Source: Chondrilla cf. caribensis (lineage: Eukaryota; Porifera; Demospongiae; Chondrillida; Chondrillidae). Taken from it: a stretch of DNA of 62,500 nt. Below, in pieces: positions 46,471 through 58,000 of the stretch. Positions within the stretch are counted from its first letter, which is position 1, and each line of letters starts with the position of its first letter. The position numbers and the translations under genes are program-made. The notes under the pieces were generated by a model that did no database searches, was not told where the DNA came from, and worked only from the letters and a program-made list of their open reading frames with translations. The stretch lies in assembly GCA_964020155.1 (NCBI GenBank), contig OZ026559.1, positions 4,695,674-4,758,173 on the forward strand, given 5' to 3'.

Positions 46471-46780
46471 TTTCCTATCGAATTATGATTCATCGATTGC
46501 ACGTGGAAAATAGGTGATTGGTCATCCTTAAAATTGGCGGGCTTGATTGGCAGCTGTTTAGTCGCTTCGATGGTGTACGACTGTTAGTTCTTTGTCTACC
46601 TCTGCTCGGACAAGTATTTTTGTGGATACTTTTGTTAGGTTTGTAATCAGCTTTATAATCGAACTATTCCTGCGTCTATGGCTGTGAACATCGAATCAAT
46701 GAACCCGTCAGAAGTGAAAGAATGATATTTCTCAGTGAATGATATTTCTCAGCAGTATTGTGAAAGCTTTGAAGGTAGGT
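46471..46780. promoter_or_regulatory. Shared divergent promoter region of the transposon genes
   Basis: A gap of about 250-850 bp between the two head-to-head starts. Near 46693 a plus-strand frame MNPSEVKE is followed by a short direct duplication of 'gaatgatatttctcag' and a GTAGGT donor at about 46775. It may be the mutated first exon (first half of the SAM domain). Confidence 0.35.
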
Positions 46781-46798
46781 GAATACTTGCAAATGTAC

Positions 46799-47079
46799 GG
46801 ATCACCTAGGAAGAACGATCACGGCCGTTTCCTCGAACAATGTTTATGACGTCTACCCTGCCCCTATACCCCTACCTCTACTACTGAAAACCTAACTCTA
46901 CCTTATCCCTACCTCTAAAACCTAACTCTACCCTATCCCTACCTTTAAAACCTAACTTCCCCCTACCCCTATCCTACCTCTAATCTGCATCCTAATCTAT
47001 CCCCTACCTTCACCCTGATGTCACCAAGAAGCTGTAAAAAAGCCGTAAAACAGTTGTGATCGTTCTTCCTAGGTAATCC
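46799..47079. mobile_element. Hairpin-ended insertion with CCCTA-type tandem repeats
   Basis: The ends GGATCACCTAGGAAGAACG and its inverted partner (CGTTCTTCCTAGGTAATCC) match with one difference over 24 bp. The centre (46855-47010) is a degenerate tandem array of 'ccctacctctaaaacctaac'. It lies in the first intron of the SAM gene. Confidence 0.7.
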
Positions 47080-47099
47080 AAATCATTTCTTGATGACCG

Positions 47100-47130
47100 A
47101 AGACCAACAACTCGTAAGTTGTTGGTCTTC
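47100..47130. repeat. Short perfect hairpin
   Basis: GAAGACCAACAACT, a 4-base loop, then AGTTGTTGGTCTTC. Intronic; no function is assigned. Confidence 0.85.
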
Positions 47131-47336
47131 ATCTAGGGTTATCAGTGGGTCTAGGGTGCTGAGTGTAGGTACACTAGTAAGCTTCTACAGAGTATCCTTC
47201 CACTTCTTAGAGGCCTGACTGACAGATGTTAGGAAGTTCATTCAGAATTACCTTACCCTAACTCTTAGATGCCTGTTATGTCTATGTCTAATTACTATTG
47301 TTACTTTAAACTGTTCACTTTATCCCATTCCGTATA

Positions 47337-49546
47337 TTCGAAGAACATGAGATTGATGGAGCAAGTTTCTTAGAATTAACAGAATCTGATGTGAAGGAGA
47401 TCATCAAACCTTTGGGGATAGTGAAAAGAATCATGCGATTGAAACAGGTGTGTTTGTTACTTTCAGTGAATCATTTGCATTCCTAGGCCTTGCAATGTAC
47501 ATGTAGTAGATAAATCCCTCCTTGGGTTGCTACATGCATGGGAATTGTACTCATTGCAAAGACTAATTGACCGAGGGTGCAGCCTTGGGTCAATTAGTCT
47601 TTGCAATGAGTACAATTTCCCACCTACCAACCCAAGGAGGGGTTTATCTATTATGCATCCTGGCAACTCAGAACTAATTACATTTTGTCGAGAAGTGTAT
47701 CAAATTAATCAGGATTTGTCAAAAAGTGTATCAACTTCATCTGTTCTGATCTAGTACATGGGAAATGTACGCAAGTTGGTTCCTTTGAAGTTACCTTCAA
47801 CCAGGATACATTAATTGTTAAATCATAATAACCATACATTGCATTATTAATAGAATTCACTGTAGTGCAGAGCTTGTGGAATTTGTGTACTGTATTCATA
47901 GTATCGTGTTCTCCTAATTCATTTTAGGAACTAATGAGTCGGTCAGCAGGTAGTGATAGCACATGTGCAGATTTGCAATCCCCACCTCCCTCACCTTTCT
48001 CAATACCAAGTGAATCGGATGTAGGAAGTGATCGACCTGGTCCTAGCCAGGATCAGAACATTCCTGCTAACTTTCAAATTCCGATTTGTTGGAGGAGTGA
48101 AATTATGCCCTACATCATAGCAAAGGAAATGCCAACTCCTTCCATCAGGAGTGCTTTAGTACGTGACCTGGTAGTGCACATGTACAGTTACGGAAGTCGA
48201 CCATCAAAGCCATTGTGTAAACATGTTGCCAGACAGCTTGTTTTGAAGTATCCCTTTTTAAGGGACTCTATTGGAACTGGATATGTGAGTTACTTCCAAT
48301 TTATATATAGACTTGATAATAATATATTGTACATTTTTGTATTGATCCATACACAGGGGTCATGGTTGCAACGTATAACTGAAAGGGTTTATAACCTTGA
48401 AAAGGGCCAGAAGAAGCGATCGGCTAGTGATGACAGTGAACCCACATTACCTTCTGGAAAGAAAGGAAGACTTGTAAATCGGTATCCCCCTGTTAATGAA
48501 GCAGAAATGCTTGATGAAGATGTGTATCAAAAACACCTGAAGACCCTAAACAATGAATTGGAAAAGTCAAAACCAAAGAAGGATGTTCTGATTGATCTAA
48601 TGGCAGTTACATATAGCAATAGACGAACCTACATTCTGGAACAGGCTGAGTCCGTGCAAGAAATAATTGAGAAATTTCCTGCCTTCCTGGTATATCCAGA
48701 AATTGTGAGCCACCTTTTTGTTTCCTTTATTCATCATGCAATATGCTAATATACGTGTATCCTATTTAATTTTGTTTAATTTTGTTTCAATGTCAGATTT
48801 TCAAGGAAATGGCAATGATTGCCAATGTGAAAACTGACGGGAGTGTTTATTTTGCTGATATCAAGCATGGTTGGGAAGAAAAATGGTCTCCAGCCATACA
48901 AAAGTGTGCTTTGTCCCAGAGTACCGCAACCAAGAGAGTGAAGCAAGTTTTAGCAGACCAAGCTGTAGGTATGTATTTTTATTTAAGCTTCTTATGTCAG
49001 TGACTTCATAACGTTATGATATACAATCCTGTTCACTATTATAGATTCTGGCTGTGATGACTGGGAGACTCTAAAGTCTATCAAACTACTTCATAGTCTG
49101 TTCACTTACCTTTCAAAGAAAGAAACCTCTGTGAATGCATTGCAGTATCTTATTGAAGATTACAATGTAAGGGAAATCATGCAATGCACCTGTTCAAGTG
49201 CATAAATATCTACTCTTGCCAACAGGTGTCTGTGCTACCTGATGATGCAGCTTCTCAGCCTCCTCAACGTACTTCTCCTCGAATTGCTAGATTTCTTGTG
49301 GAAGATGGGGAGCCATTTTATTACGTGTTCGTGGAGCAAAAGCCTCTTCTACAGTGCCACAGCCTTACTAAGGCATTTTTTACATGGTTTATGTGTCACT
49401 ACGCCTTCAATTTGACCTACCACAAATACTATGCGGACATGGCTCACTTCATACAAGAATTTATTTTCAAGCTCCCCGAGGACAAAGGGAAGAGAAGTGC
49501 CAACTACCTAAGTGTTGCCACAGCCATATTGAAGTCAATTACTTAA
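47337..49546 (+). CDS. SAM-domain protein of the two-gene transposon (SAMD3-like)
   Basis: Exons: about 47330-47447, 47928-48284, 48357-48704, 48797-48968, 49045-49166 and 49226-49546, with GT donors, AG acceptors and consistent phase. The first holds the C-terminal half of a SAM domain (FEEHEIDGASFLELT...IIKPLGIVKRIMRLKQ). The next has SRSAGSDSTC...IPICWRSEIM and LVLKYPFLRDSIGTGY. Later exons have PAFLVYPEIIFKEMAMI, and the end is a conserved C-terminus (PRIARFLVEDGEPFYYVFVE, HYAFNLTYHKYY). SAMD3-like proteins of this shape are multicopy in fish and invertebrates and travel with transposase-like genes. The upstream half of the SAM and the start codon are not clearly intact. Confidence 0.65.
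47507..47650. mobile_element. 144-bp fold-back MITE in the SAM-gene intron
   Basis: Arms of about 65 bp: TAGATAAATCCCTCCTTGGG at the left pairs with CCCAAGGAGGGGTTTATCTA at the right, and inner TGTACTCATTGCAAAGACTA pairs with its reverse complement. Almost fully palindromic. Confidence 0.8.
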
Positions 49547-50072
49547 GTGAAGGCTTTAGCTCATGCTAAGTTGCTCACTAACTGCGTTGCCAATGTAAAA
49601 TTTGTCCCTAGCTCGATTACAATCATTGACTGACTCATTTCAATTCATTCATTCCAATAACTGCATTTTTATTACTCAATGTCTCCTTCAAATTTATAAT
49701 GTATGCTACATTAATCACTTGTATTATCAAATTATGTTTTGGGTTAAAATGAAAAATTATTTCTTAAATTTCACAATGAAAATCAACATTTCAACTAGTA
49801 GTCAAGCTTGTTAATTCTCAACCTGCATTTATTGATATAAGCAAAGTACACTTAAATTAAACAAACATTCTATTTATAAAACATGAGTATTTTTCATTTT
49901 AACAAGAGAGTAATAGTTGTTTTATTCATATTTAGTGATTAAAAAGCACATGGTTAATGATTTAAATAATCAAGCTCTTTGATTGAAATAAACAAAAGCA
50001 TACGTGTTGAAATAAGATATTAACTTACTGTTAATACAACTAATGCATTAGTTACCTGGGTTTCAGGGAATT
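49547..50072. other. Right subterminal region of the two-gene transposon
   Basis: AT-rich 3' region downstream of the SAM gene. It contains no further exon that I can support. Confidence 0.5.
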
Positions 50073-50117
50073 TTAACTAAAAAAATTGGTCAAAACAAAC
50101 AATTGCTTTTTACAGTG

Positions 50118-50627
50118 ATGGCCTGTAAGATTAGACTGAAAGTCCCCGATTCTGGCATTCAAATCTCCTATCAGAATGACTGCTCCTAATTTATTGAAAT
50201 GGCTTAACTCTCTCTGTAGGTCTGGCCAGGATGGATCATTCAGGTAGTATGAAGAGGAGGCATGTGGGGGGATGTATGTAGCGCATATATAAATGTCATT
50301 TTTATAATTATTAAATAGTAGTTGTTTGTTGTAGTTTATCCAGACACGATCAGTAGATACTTTAATACATTTGGCCATCTGGCTCAGATAATCTTTGATG
50401 TAAATCAGCAGGCCCCCAGAGTTACGACTGGCCTTTTTATGTTTACAAGGTCTGCAAAAATTGAGTGATTTATAGCCGATGAGATCAACAGTGATCGATA
50501 TATTGGGACTAAGCCATGTTTCTGAGAGAATAATGATATCAGCATTAAGTTGTTGAAGATAAGGTTGGATTTCGACTAATTTGTCACAGGTTAGACCATT
50601 TATATTCCACTGACATATTGAAATCAC
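50118..50627 (-). pseudogene. LINE ORF2, 5' part: apurinic-type endonuclease
   Basis: Starts MISICQWNINGLTCDKL and shows the family motifs ADIIILSETWL, GGLLIYIKDYL, YICATYIPP and ILIGDLNARIG. It breaks off after FQSNLTGH where the nested transposon enters, and resumes at 43065. This nuclease nicks target DNA to prime reverse transcription. Confidence 0.85.
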
Positions 50628-50687
50628 GTGTTGAATCGAGTGTGCGCTTGTGTTATAACTACTAACAGGGCTGTTTTGGCGTGTGTC

Positions 50688-51548
50688 CTAGAAGGCTTCC
50701 AAGGAGTCCAGGGAGGCCACTACAGATCCATCGATAAACAGGTTGCCTCTGGCAATGTACGACGACTTTCCCTCTCCTCTGGCTTTTCTCATTCTTTCAA
50801 GTAAGATTTTCTGATTTTGTTTTTGGAAGGGAGTTAGGTCGTCATTCATGAATATCTTCGAACCTTTTAACAAACTACGTTTCTTCATGGCGCTCACCTT
50901 GCTCTTGGAGTCGGAAAAGCGAACGAGGATTGCATGAACGTGTACCCTGGTCTCTTTTCTTACCCAGTCTTCTCGCCTCGAAGAATAATCCAGGGGTGTT
51001 CAGCTTCTCAGAAAAAAGTTTTTGTATGGCATCGTATGTGCTGCAGGAGTCGTCTTCAGCAACACCGACAACAATGACATTGTTCCTGCGTAAGGCTCTC
51101 TTATGCGATTCCAGGATCCGCTGTTGAGCGCATAGGGTTTCACCTGTCTCTGAGGGAGTGGAGGAGATGGGACGCTGAAAGGAGTCTAACTTAGCGGAAA
51201 GATCGCTCACACTCTGTTTAAGTCATCGAGGTCCTTGCGCATGTCGTCGAATTCCGCTACAATTCTAGCGATGGACTCCGAATCGTCTTGTCCACACGCG
51301 CTGGCAGGTGAAGATGGAGCATCTGAAAATTTCTTCAGTATACACAAGGGGTAATAATACAGTGCGTCATCGTCCATAGCTCGTATGATCTCAGGCGAGA
51401 GCCCCACGCACGTGCACGAAGGGTGACACCAACGGTTGCTTTTGTTGCATTGTACAAGTACTGTTCCTCCTTGTTTAGCTTTGCAGAAGCAACTACCCGG
51501 ATCATTTCTCCTTTTATTTTTACTTCTCTCTTTAGCTTTGTCTGCCAT
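50688..51548 (-). pseudogene. LINE ORF1: PHD finger and RRM-like domain
   Basis: Starts MADKAKERSKNKRRND. A PHD finger follows (CFCKAKQGG...VQCNKSNRWCHPSCTCVGL...YYYPLCIL). Then a coiled linker and an RRM-like part (RRNNVIVVGVAEDD; MKKRSLLKGSKIFMNDDLTP), ending SLDSLEAF. Frameshifts near 51210 and 50930 divide it. PHD-bearing ORF1 proteins are typical of CR1/L2 LINEs and bind element RNA. Confidence 0.75.
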
Positions 51549-51568
51549 CTTGGTGTCATTGCACGTCG

Positions 51569-52051
51569 TTATATTTCAACAATAGTTAATGCACCTCCAC
51601 ATGTATATATGCATTACTTCTTATGAATACGTAATTTTATATTTGTGCATGTATTACTGTGATATACTGTATGTTGTCATATGAGTAGATTGAGAATATT
51701 GCAGATCGAATGTCACAAGCCAACTGGCAGTTTATTACCATTAGAAAACCATACACTCACACACTGTAAGCTACTAGCTACTGGCCTACTAAGCAGACAC
51801 ACAACACTATAACAGTGAGCTACGCTAGAAGACATATGCAGTGTTAGTAAACCTATAGTATTAAGCTGATAAAGCACAACTTAATATGTAATATGCAATG
51901 ACTTAAGATGAGCTATCAAGAATCAGATGCTACAACAATGAAATTAAGCTACTAATACATTTTACACACACTGAAAATGTAATGAAAGTGAAAATAATGT
52001 AATTGGCCACAATCAAAGTTGCTTTAACTATTCAAAATGTAATTTGCTCTG
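51569..52051. other. 3' flank of gene D
   Basis: Paralogue of 1680-2175 (gene A 3' flank). It was contiguous with 39955 before the LINE insertion. No gene. Confidence 0.6.
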
Positions 52052-55000
52052 TCAACGGATCAGCTTAGCAACGACATCAATATGACCTGCAGCTTGGGCA
52101 ATATCCAGTGCCGTATGTCCCCTGTTGTCAGTCTTGTTCCTGTCACATTTAAGTTCAATGAGTTTTGTCACGACATTCACATGACCTTCCTGAGCTGCAA
52201 TGTGTAGTGCTGTCGTTCCCTCCGTGGATGTGCTATTTACATCCGTTCCATGACGGACAAGTTCAGCAACAACATCCACATGGCCCATGGTAGCTGCCAA
52301 GTGGAGTGCTGTAGCTCCAAAGTAGGCAGTCGCATTCATGTCACATCCAAGTTCAATGAGTTTAGTGACAACTTTCACATGACCCTTGGTAGCTGCAATG
52401 TGTAGAGCTGTACATCTAAGAAGGTCTCTCTCATTCACATTACATCCAAGTTCAACTAGTTTGGCAACGACATCCACACGACCACTGTCAGCTGCATGAT
52501 GTAGTGCAGTCAATCCATTGTTATCGGTCTTGCTCATGTCACATCCAAGTTCAACAAGTTTAGCAATGACATCCACATGATCATGGAGAGCTGCATAATG
52601 TAGTATAGTCTGTCCCTTGCTATCAGTCTTGTTCATGTCACATCCAAGTTCAATGAGTTTAGTGACAACATCCACATGACCATAGCCAGCTGCATAATGC
52701 AGTGCGGTCAATCCACCATTATTGGTCTTGTTCATGTCACATCCAAGTTCAACGAGTTTAGTGACGACGTCCACATGACCATTGCCAGCTGCATAATGTA
52801 GTGCGGTCAATCCATTTTTATCAGTCTTGTTCATGTCACATCCAAGTTTAACGAGTTTAGTGACGACATCCACATGACCACTCTCAGCTGCATAATGTAG
52901 TGCAGTCAAACCATTGTTATCAGTCTTGTTCATGTCACATCCGAGTTCAATGAGTTTAGCGACAACATCCACATGACCATAGCCAGCTGCATAATGTAGT
53001 GCGGTCAATCCATTGTCATCAGTCTTGTTCATGTCACATCGAAGTTCAACGAGTTTTCCAACGATGTCCACATGACCAGATTTAGCTGCGGTATGCAGTG
53101 GTGTACGGCCCTCAAAAATACAATCAACATCAAAACCAGGCATATTCCTACATTTCTGCACAACGGTTTCAAATTCACTTATGTTTCCCCTAGCAACTGC
53201 TCCATGCAGAGCTAAAGATGCCGTATTCCCTGGCTGATCCTTTCTTTGCTCCCTTGCTACACGTTCACCTTTCAATTCTCCATGCTTTAGAATCTATAGA
53301 AAATGAAGTAATGAAATAATATAATATTAAGTATACCCTAATGGCTGTAATTTTTGGGGGACTTTATATTTGCAAATTTTGCGAATATGGGAAGCTCGCG
53401 AAAATAAAATCAAGAGATTTTCTTGCGCCGTTGCCCAGCTACAAAGAGCGAGAACACACAAGAGAACATGTGGGGAATGTGCCCAACCAAGGTTGTATCT
53501 TCGTACCCTCCACAGCGAACAGGTCTTCCCTATGGTTCCCGGTGGCAGGCAAGCACCTGGCCGCTGCTGCTTCTCCAAATACTCTGATAAACGTGGTATC
53601 CGCAAATGCAACTCTAAAACCCGAACCTTGGAGACATTGCTGGCTTCCTTTCCCAACGAACAACAAAGAACTGAACTTGAACACATGGTGTGCTAAGCCA
53701 AGCATTGTTTTATCTGTCTACCTATCTATCATCTCTTACCATTACTTTGATCTACTCATTAAAGGCCTTGTAGGCGTTAGGTTCACGAATGATGTTTGAG
53801 TCGCGAAAATATAAACACAAAAAGTCTCAAATCCGCTGATTCATGAAAATTACATCTCGATTACAATTTCATCCATTAGAGTATATCAAGATGTTTTGTC
53901 TGGTCCTTTGAAACTATACCAAGTTGTCAATATTGAGAAATCACTCATTTCTGGTGAAACTCCCTTAAAATCCCAATAATCAACAATTATTATATGACAT
54001 TATAGTATGTCCAGGTTAGTATTACCACTATACAATTAGCTATCAAAGCAGTACTGTTGATGTTACAGTCTGAAAACAACTAGCTACTCAATCACAAGTT
54101 GATCCTTACAATTTACCACAAGAAATATACAATATGTAAACAAAAGCGCACAATGTATAGATATGTACATACAGTTCCATGATATAGACCACTTGTAAAA
54201 TTAATTGCCCATCACAAAACCTGACATAATGGTTGGCAAGATGTTTTTTAGCAATCATGGCAGAGTCGTCGAAAGCCAGTAAAGGTTAAAGTGGCATTGT
54301 CTATACAAAGCTGAACTTGTTGGATGCTTGTTCCAGCTCTCATAGGCAGTTGGGTCTCTCCTATGTAATTGAAGAGATTGGTACATCTGTTTCAACTTTG
54401 ACCCATAAGTTTCACAGCAGCTAACCCAACTACTTCCCTTTGTATTGCTTAAATATTGAAAAAAAACATTTGATTCTTTGTCTGACTATGTTATGTTCAA
54501 GGCTTTGTACATACCTTGTATAAAGAGAAGGTATTCAATAAAGACAGCTTAAACTCCTTAAAATTCCTCAAAGGTTTCGAATGTATGACGATTTTGTGAG
54601 AAATGTGTGGCCTTATAAAATGCCAAATAGTACCTTCAGGGATCAGGGATTAGGATCAGATATTGTTAGTCACGATTTTGTGAGAAATGCGACAGTGTGG
54701 CCTTATAAAGTGCCAAATAGTACCTTCTCGTATTTCAGGTGTCACTATTGTTCCTCTCTATCTAACAAACAAGTGTACACTCAGCCTGTCCATGTGTGTA
54801 CAGAGCCAGCGCAACCGATCAGGCTAGTCAGGCTTTGACCTGACCAATATTCAGAAGTTACCTTGAAAAAATAAAATTTAGCCTTTTAAGAATCTGTCAC
54901 AGTTCAATCGATATCTTAGGTCGTTGTGCCCGTGAATCAGCCATATTGTCATTATGCAATATTTAAAAATCACGTACACAGAAGTCCACGTGTGGTTGTA

Positions 55001-58000
55001 TAAATCAGCGGCTGTTTTGTGGCTTTGTTAGTTGCTTTGCACCAGCCCCACTTGAATTTCAAGTTCCCAAAACAATCATATGGCCTGAAGAAAACTGTTC
55101 AGCGATCCTTTCAGCACTCCTGGTTCAAGCAGTGGCCATTCTTGCACTATGATGAAGCAAATGATGTAGCTTACTGCCACGTATGCATTATGGGATTCAA
55201 GCAGGATGAGAAATTCTAAAGCCACAAACCTCATGACATTGCATGTACACAAAGCTGCTACCGATATGCTCAAATTAAGTGGCATATTGCTAGCGACTTT
55301 GTTGGGGATTCTGATCACAGGTTGAAAAATTTGGTACATCTTAGCAATATTATTTATATAACCCATGCATGCATGTCATCAGGACAGTATTGTCTTTTCT
55401 TGCACTGTAATAGTATTCTAATTTCACATCCTGTTTGCTACAGTTTAAAAATAATGTAGCAATTTATTATTGTAAGATTCCATGACATTGTTATAAGTTG
55501 AGTTTTATCGGTCTACGCAAGTCCACTTCCTCACATACGATAATAATCATTTGACAGTATTACGGCCTGGCCAATGACATTTTGCTTGCTCCTGGCCTGG
55601 TGTACGTATGGATTGCGCAGGACAACAACTAACGGGCATAGTATAACTTCTTGCCAACCATTACAAATGATACAAAACTGATACATCATTTTACAAGTAG
55701 TCTACTACATACACATGTTATGACATGTCGCCTGTATATTTCTCACTGGTAGGTCTTTCTTCATGTCTCGGCCAAGATTGTTCATTGTTGGGAAACCCTC
55801 TTTCCCGATCATTACATCACACAGGCTATGTACAGTCTCCAATGAACCATGATCTCTCATGTGGCCATACAGCATTTCAGCAGCTTTATCATTGCCTGTT
55901 CTCTCCAATTCAAAGCACAAGTCTCCAGGAATGACCTTCTTTATTTCCAATAATCCAGCAATTGCATGTGTGTTGACCCTTTTAAGAAACTTGTCCTCAT
56001 ACTTCTGGAAAAATTCTTTGCAGTGAAATTTTCTTTCTATAAACAATGAGTGAAAACAGAAGAATAAAATAACAGAGGAGCTGTCCAAATTGTTAACATC
56101 TTTGTTTCAGTACATGCTCCTAAACACGAAAGATTCATCATTGAAAGTTGAGTTGAATGCAGTAGCATATACAGAAACCAAGTAATATATGTGCCATCAA
56201 TAATTATGAAACAAGATGGACTTCAGCTACAGTATGATGTTATGTATGCATGTATATGCATACATTAAGTATGATGTGTATGTTTCTATTACATCCATGA
56301 TCCTCCAGTTCAATCATTAAATACACTGTTACTGTAGGTAGGTCTCACCTTGTGGTACGTCTGGAACCTGGGCAGGAAGCATAGTATCAACAGAGCGGGT
56401 GACATCCCCACCACGTACTTTCAGAAGTTTAGAGAGTTTCTTGCTGTCCTCTTCAGGAAACATATGGAACTGTGCAAGTTTGGGATCAATTGTGGCTTCA
56501 TTAGGGGTCATCTGTTCTGGTTCTTTGTGAGGGAGAGTGAACCATGCAATATTTGTGAAATAAGATGGACTTGAGCTGAAGTATGGTGTTATGTATGCAA
56601 TGTATGCTAAGTATAACGTGCATGTTACTATGATTACACCCATGAGCCTCCAGTATTGGATACACCACTGTGTATATAGCAAGTTCAATTCTCCACGTTT
56701 TAGAATCTATAGAAAATGAAGTAGTGAAATAATATTAAGTATACCCTAATGGCTGAAATTTTTGCAGGACTTAACCCTCCTAGCCCCATGTTATTCAAGT
56801 TTGTCCTTTTAAAAGGACAAATTCCAAAAATATTTTCCAAGACTCCCAGAATCATGATCGCTATAAATGAGATACCATTCGAAAGCGTGTCATCTGGAAA
56901 ATGTCATCTGTTTGATAGATAAATCTCATCAATCAAATCTCTCTTGCGTGTACTAGCTGCCTTAAAGTAGACCGATGTACGAAATGTGTATTTTATGACG
57001 TAATTTACCATTTATTTCTAGTAATCTTCTGGTTACAGTGAATTAAATGGCCGCTCGTAAGACTTTTAAAAATTTCTTGACCAGCTGAATTGTCTTCAAC
57101 AGCTTTAAAACACCAGAAATAGACAGTGAATGAACATATTCGAAGAAAAAACTTGGAAACGGCTTTAAAACCTATTGATACTAAGCATTAGTGCCTCTTT
57201 CGCATGCAGCAAAATAGCAAATTTGAATGGTTTGACAAAAATCCTTGTAACTTACTTCTAAGTTGTTCGATTGAGATAGTTTTTCTATCGAATGATAGAG
57301 CAGAGTTTCAGCTTTCGTTTGATATCAATAGTATCAATATACAGTCTCCCAGAAGTCTGGAAAATATTCGCAGATTCGCATAAACGTAAAAATCGTACAT
57401 TTGTGGCTCAAATTATTGGCCGTATTTGTCAGACAGTAGCAGAGGGCTCTTAGGGATGGCATCAAATGAATGCCTGTCTTTTAGCGATCGTGTTGATACC
57501 AAACACAATGCGCTTAGACCTAAGCGAGGTTTGATACAACGGCGTTTATTATTACATATGTTGATAATTCTTGCGCATTGCGTGGGGCTAGGAGGGTTAA
57601 ATTAATTTTGCGAATTTCGCGAATATGGGAAGCTTGTGAAAATAAAATCGCGAGATTTTCTTGTACCATTGCCCAGCTACAAAGAGTGAGAACACACAAG
57701 AGAACTTGTGGGGAAGGTGCCCAACCAAGGTTGTATCTGCATTATTATAGTCAACGATGGCAGTATCGTTGAAAGGTGAAGGTTAGAGTGGCATTGTCTA
57801 CAAAAGATGAACTTGTTGGACAATTGGCAGTTGGGTCTCTTCTATGTAATTGAAAAGTTTGGTACATCTGTTTCAACTTCGACCCATCAGTTTCACAGCA
57901 GTTAACCAAGCTAATTCCCTTTGTATTGCTCAAATATTGAAAGAAAACGTTTGATTCTTTGTCTGATTATATATATATATATATGTTCTTGGCTTTGTTA

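Larger units (their letters stand above)
43066..50117. mobile_element. 7.05-kb two-gene DNA transposon with CACTG termini
   Basis: The LINE endonuclease is interrupted exactly here. The left end CACTGTAATAATGGATTAG and the reverse complement of the right end, CACTGTAAAAAGCAATTG, form an imperfect inverted repeat of about 45 bp. CACTG ends are usual in CMC (CACTA/Mirage/Chapaev) elements. It carries two divergent genes: a C2H2 transposase-like gene (46470-43760, minus) and a SAM-domain gene (47337-49546, plus). Frame restoration of the LINE calls for a 2-bp (mod 3) duplication, but the present flanks do not match cleanly. Confidence 0.75.
39982..51568 (-). mobile_element. CR1/L2-like LINE split by a nested transposon
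   Basis: The minus strand carries ORF1 (51548-50688) and ORF2 (50627-40088). Removing the nested element 43066-50117 leaves about 4.5 kb, typical of full length. It ends in a (TA)n tail. The paralogous site at 1680 is empty, and TTATAT is shared by the two flanks, consistent with a short target duplication. Several frameshifts and a stop make it inactive. Confidence 0.85.

Noticed and set aside
55019..55219. Gene D exon
   Set aside because: It lies on the opposite strand and resembles a TTF-type zinc-finger transposase fragment that soon hits stops.
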